From Paraburkholderia silvatlantica (lineage in GTDB: Bacteria > Pseudomonadota > Gammaproteobacteria > Burkholderiales > Burkholderiaceae): a stretch of 64,000 nucleotides of DNA. The translations under genes were made by a program, and so were the position numbers. Below the pieces are notes generated by a model, which was given only the letters and a program-made list of their open reading frames with translations, had not been told where the DNA came from and did no database searches. Positions 62,245 to 64,000 of this stretch are shown here, piece by piece (within the stretch, counting starts at the first letter, position 1; every line of letters starts with the position of its first letter). The stretch lies in NCBI RefSeq assembly GCF_003096715.1, contig NZ_QEOL01000030.1:43408-107407 (forward strand), read 5' to 3'.

Positions 62245-62898
62245 ATGAAGCGCCTCGTTACAGCAGCCCAACCACCTGCCGTACCACCGGCAGCGGCGGT
62301 CGCCGGGCTCGTCTTTTCGCTGTTGCTGATCACCAGTCTCGTGATCATGTGCCTTGCGGTCCCGGATCTCACGGCAGAAAAGGGGCCCCTGGAGTACGGT
62401 TTTGGCCGTGCCATCTCGCTTGCCCTGCACCTCATACCCTTTGCGGGCATAGCGTTCCTTTGGCTACTCGGCGTGCTGCGCGACAGGATCGGCGCGCTGG
62501 AAGACCGTTTCTCCGGAACGTTGATGTTGGGGAGCGGACTACTTTTCGTAGCATGCCTGTTCGCCTCGGCTGCTGTTTCCGGAGCAATTGTAAGTTCCAT
62601 CAGCTCGCTATCGGCCGTTCGGACCAGCGGCGAAGTTTACTTTTTCGCGCGGGAAGTCGCATATGCGTTTATGAACATATTCGCCGTCAAGATGGCGGGT
62701 GTCTTCATGGGTGCAGGCTGCGCCATTGCCTTGCGCACAGCAATCCTCCCACGCTGGATTGCGTTCATCGGATATGCGGGCAGCCTGGCGCTTCTACTCG
62801 TCATCTGGGGCTGGTTGTGGATTGTGATGCTGTTTCCGCTATGGACGCTGATGGTTAGCATCTACATTCTCCTCGTAAAGAGACAAGGCGCAGGCTGA
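62245..62898 (+). CDS. Predicted six-helix membrane protein
   Basis: 217 residues with hydrophobic segments at about 20-40, 65-85, 100-125, 150-170 and 180-210 (for example AGLVFSLLLITSLVIMCLAV and LLLVIWGWLWIVMLFPLWTL). No domain is recognised. The ATG at 62245 is chosen because it precedes the first segment directly. Confidence 0.65.
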   Translation: MKRLVTAAQPPAVPPAAAVAGLVFSLLLITSLVIMCLAVPDLTAEKGPLEYGFGRAISLALHLIPFAGIAFLWLLGVLRDRIGALEDRFSGTLMLGSGLLFVACLFASAAVSGAIVSSISSLSAVRTSGEVYFFAREVAYAFMNIFAVKMAGVFMGAGCAIALRTAILPRWIAFIGYAGSLALLLVIWGWLWIVMLFPLWTLMVSIYILLVKRQGAG

Positions 62899-63210
62899 TG
62901 TGTTCACCCATTGAGCGCCGTGTAATTGAGCTAGATGAGTTCCGCCAGACGCTGCTGGCCGGGCACGTCGACATTGTCGGCTTCGCGTCCTGCGGATGCG
63001 AAGTTATCCTATGTTAACTTCGCGACACGGGACATCGCGTAAAGTAAGACCTAAGTCTTATTGACCCGCTGTTGCGAGTTCACCACGATCCGTATTGCAG
63101 GAAGGCATTTGCACGCAGCGTGCTTACGCCAAGACTTCGTCAATACCGGACGCACTAGTCCATGACGCCATGTTGGCCATTCGTGCGATCAATCCGTGGA
63201 GAAACATATC
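62899..63210. other. Intergenic region with two hairpins
   Basis: Holds two small inverted repeats: GCGAAGTTA / TAACTTCGC (62998-63023, 8-base loop) and TAAGAC / GTCTTA (63045-63060, 4-base loop). They may act as a terminator pair or as operator sites. No gene is seen. Confidence 0.5.
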
Positions 63211-63774
63211 ATGCTCAAACGTCTGATATCGACGCTCTTGATCCTGCTGATGTTGCCTATTTCTGCCGCTTGGGCCGACGAATATGCGGACGCGCTCAGC
63301 CTGTTCAAGAACGCGGGGGAAAGCGGCAGTCTTCTGCATAGTGCCTATGGCTACGCGTTGTTTCCGAAGATTGGCAAGGGAGGGGTCGGTATAGGCGGAG
63401 CCCACGGCAAGGGCCGCGTCTACGAGCAAGGGAAACATATCGGCGATGCATCGATGACTCAGGTCACTGTGGGTTTGCAACTTGGCGGCCAGGTGTACAG
63501 TGAACTCATCTTGTTCGAAGATGAGCGAGCACTCAAAGAATTCACCAATGGCAACTTCGAATTCGGCGCAGATGCCAATGCGATCGCGATCACTGCGGCT
63601 GCGGGCGCACAGGCAGGCACGACGGGCACGTCGGCTAACGTCAGCGCTGGCAAGAAAGACGCGAAGACTGCCGGCGGGTATCGAAAAGGCGTGGCCGTAT
63701 TTACAGTGGCCAAGGGTGGGCTGATGTACGAGGCAAGCGTGGGCGGCCAGAAATTCTCTTATAAGCCTCGTTGA
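63211..63774 (+). CDS. YSC84/SYLF-domain secreted lipid-binding protein
   Basis: 187 residues. Signal peptide MLKRLISTLLILLMLPISAA with cleavage after AWA. The SYLF domain has AYGYALFPKIGKGGVGIGGA, the phosphoinositide/lipid-binding pattern in eukaryotic YSC84. Bacterial members are exported proteins of unknown role. The start codon 63211 is 8 bases after GGAGA. Confidence 0.85.
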   Translation: MLKRLISTLLILLMLPISAAWADEYADALSLFKNAGESGSLLHSAYGYALFPKIGKGGVGIGGAHGKGRVYEQGKHIGDASMTQVTVGLQLGGQVYSELILFEDERALKEFTNGNFEFGADANAIAITAAAGAQAGTTGTSANVSAGKKDAKTAGGYRKGVAVFTVAKGGLMYEASVGGQKFSYKPR

Positions 63775-64000
63775 TTTTTACCGAGTGTCAACGTACGCCA
63801 TTGAAAGTCTGAAACTTGCGCGAAAGAGACGCATGAGTGTCCGTCGAAGCGAAATTATGGACGACTGCAACTGGCCGATGACCGCCCGACGCGGTCGGCG
63901 CAAATCGTTAAGGGTTATTCGATGCCTGCCATCGGCCACAGGAATGTGACGGTGCCTCCGCGCGTGTCGGCAGGCGTCGAATAAGCCTCGATGGAGGAAA
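63775..64000. other. Right edge of the window, no gene assigned
   Basis: No frame with recognisable motifs. It may hold the start of a gene beyond the window. Confidence 0.4.

Noticed and set aside
1..64000. CRISPR arrays, rRNA and tRNA genes
   Set aside because: No spaced direct-repeat array, no cloverleaf with a TTCGA-type loop and no rRNA-like stretch was seen on reading both strands.

Overview
The window is GC-rich and looks like an accessory region of a free-living or plant-associated betaproteobacterial diazotroph, most likely Paraburkholderia or a close relative. This is inferred from the order and style of the nif genes, NifA/sigma-54 promoter signals, the LRV, NifZ and NifO accessory set, and Burkholderiaceae-like hypothetical proteins. 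No taxonomic marker such as rRNA is present, so the genus is an inference.

Positions 1-31670 are a nitrogen-fixation island. Rightward from a sigma-54 promoter (322-338, NifA-type site at 212-227) run nifB, a 2[4Fe-4S] ferredoxin, a nif-type IscA, a TPR-like protein, an LRV iron-sulfur protein, two nifZ-family genes, a small protein, nifS, nifT, a DegT-fold protein without its catalytic lysine, a SIR2-like protein, a [2Fe-2S] ferredoxin, a flavin amine-oxidase-like protein and smaller genes. A divergent sigma-54 control region (15527-15920) fires nifHDK to the right and an accessory operon to the left: truncated hemoglobin, unknown, ankyrin, a 39-residue ORF, NifO-like, FmdB-like, Ohr-like. 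nifENX, the DUF269 gene, a CCE_0567-like gene, fdxB and nifQ follow from their own sigma-54 promoter. A degenerate globin, a DUF2325 protein, a luciferase-like oxidoreductase and modBACE (again with a sigma-54-type promoter) complete the island. It holds FeMo-cofactor assembly, catalytic components, electron carriers, molybdate supply and apparent oxygen/stress protection. nifA, nifV, nifW and nifM are not in the window.

Positions 31953-37644 carry an ABC importer of the ferric/2-aminoethylphosphonate/sugar-phosphate class on the minus strand, divergent from an inositol-monophosphatase-family enzyme and a DeoR regulator. Positions 37645-42622 hold a compact uncharacterised cluster: a B12-binding radical SAM enzyme, a Cys/Met-type PLP enzyme, a possible small terminal ORF, an EmrE-like efflux protein and an FCD-type GntR regulator, with a perfect VanR-like palindrome between the divergent genes. 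A broken porin gene follows.

Positions 43603-52089 form an aliphatic-amide locus: an NCS1 transporter and a MetX-like hydrolase leftward, and amiE, a CbbQ-like AAA protein, a VWA protein, amiC and amiR rightward. Both divergent units begin with a leader containing a hexaloop hairpin, a conserved linker and an intrinsic terminator. These are plausible targets of the ANTAR antiterminator AmiR. This twin RNA element is the most interesting regulatory signal I found.

Positions 52090-57910 are a mobile-element scar: an IS110 remnant, a GMC oxidoreductase gene truncated by a frameshifted IS110 transposase, a nearly complete IS5-family element and a truncated integrase. The remainder (58000-64000) encodes three predicted lipoproteins in tandem (one alpha/beta hydrolase, two LssY_C-like), a membrane protein and a YSC84/SYLF-domain protein. 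I saw no rRNA, tRNA or CRISPR array.
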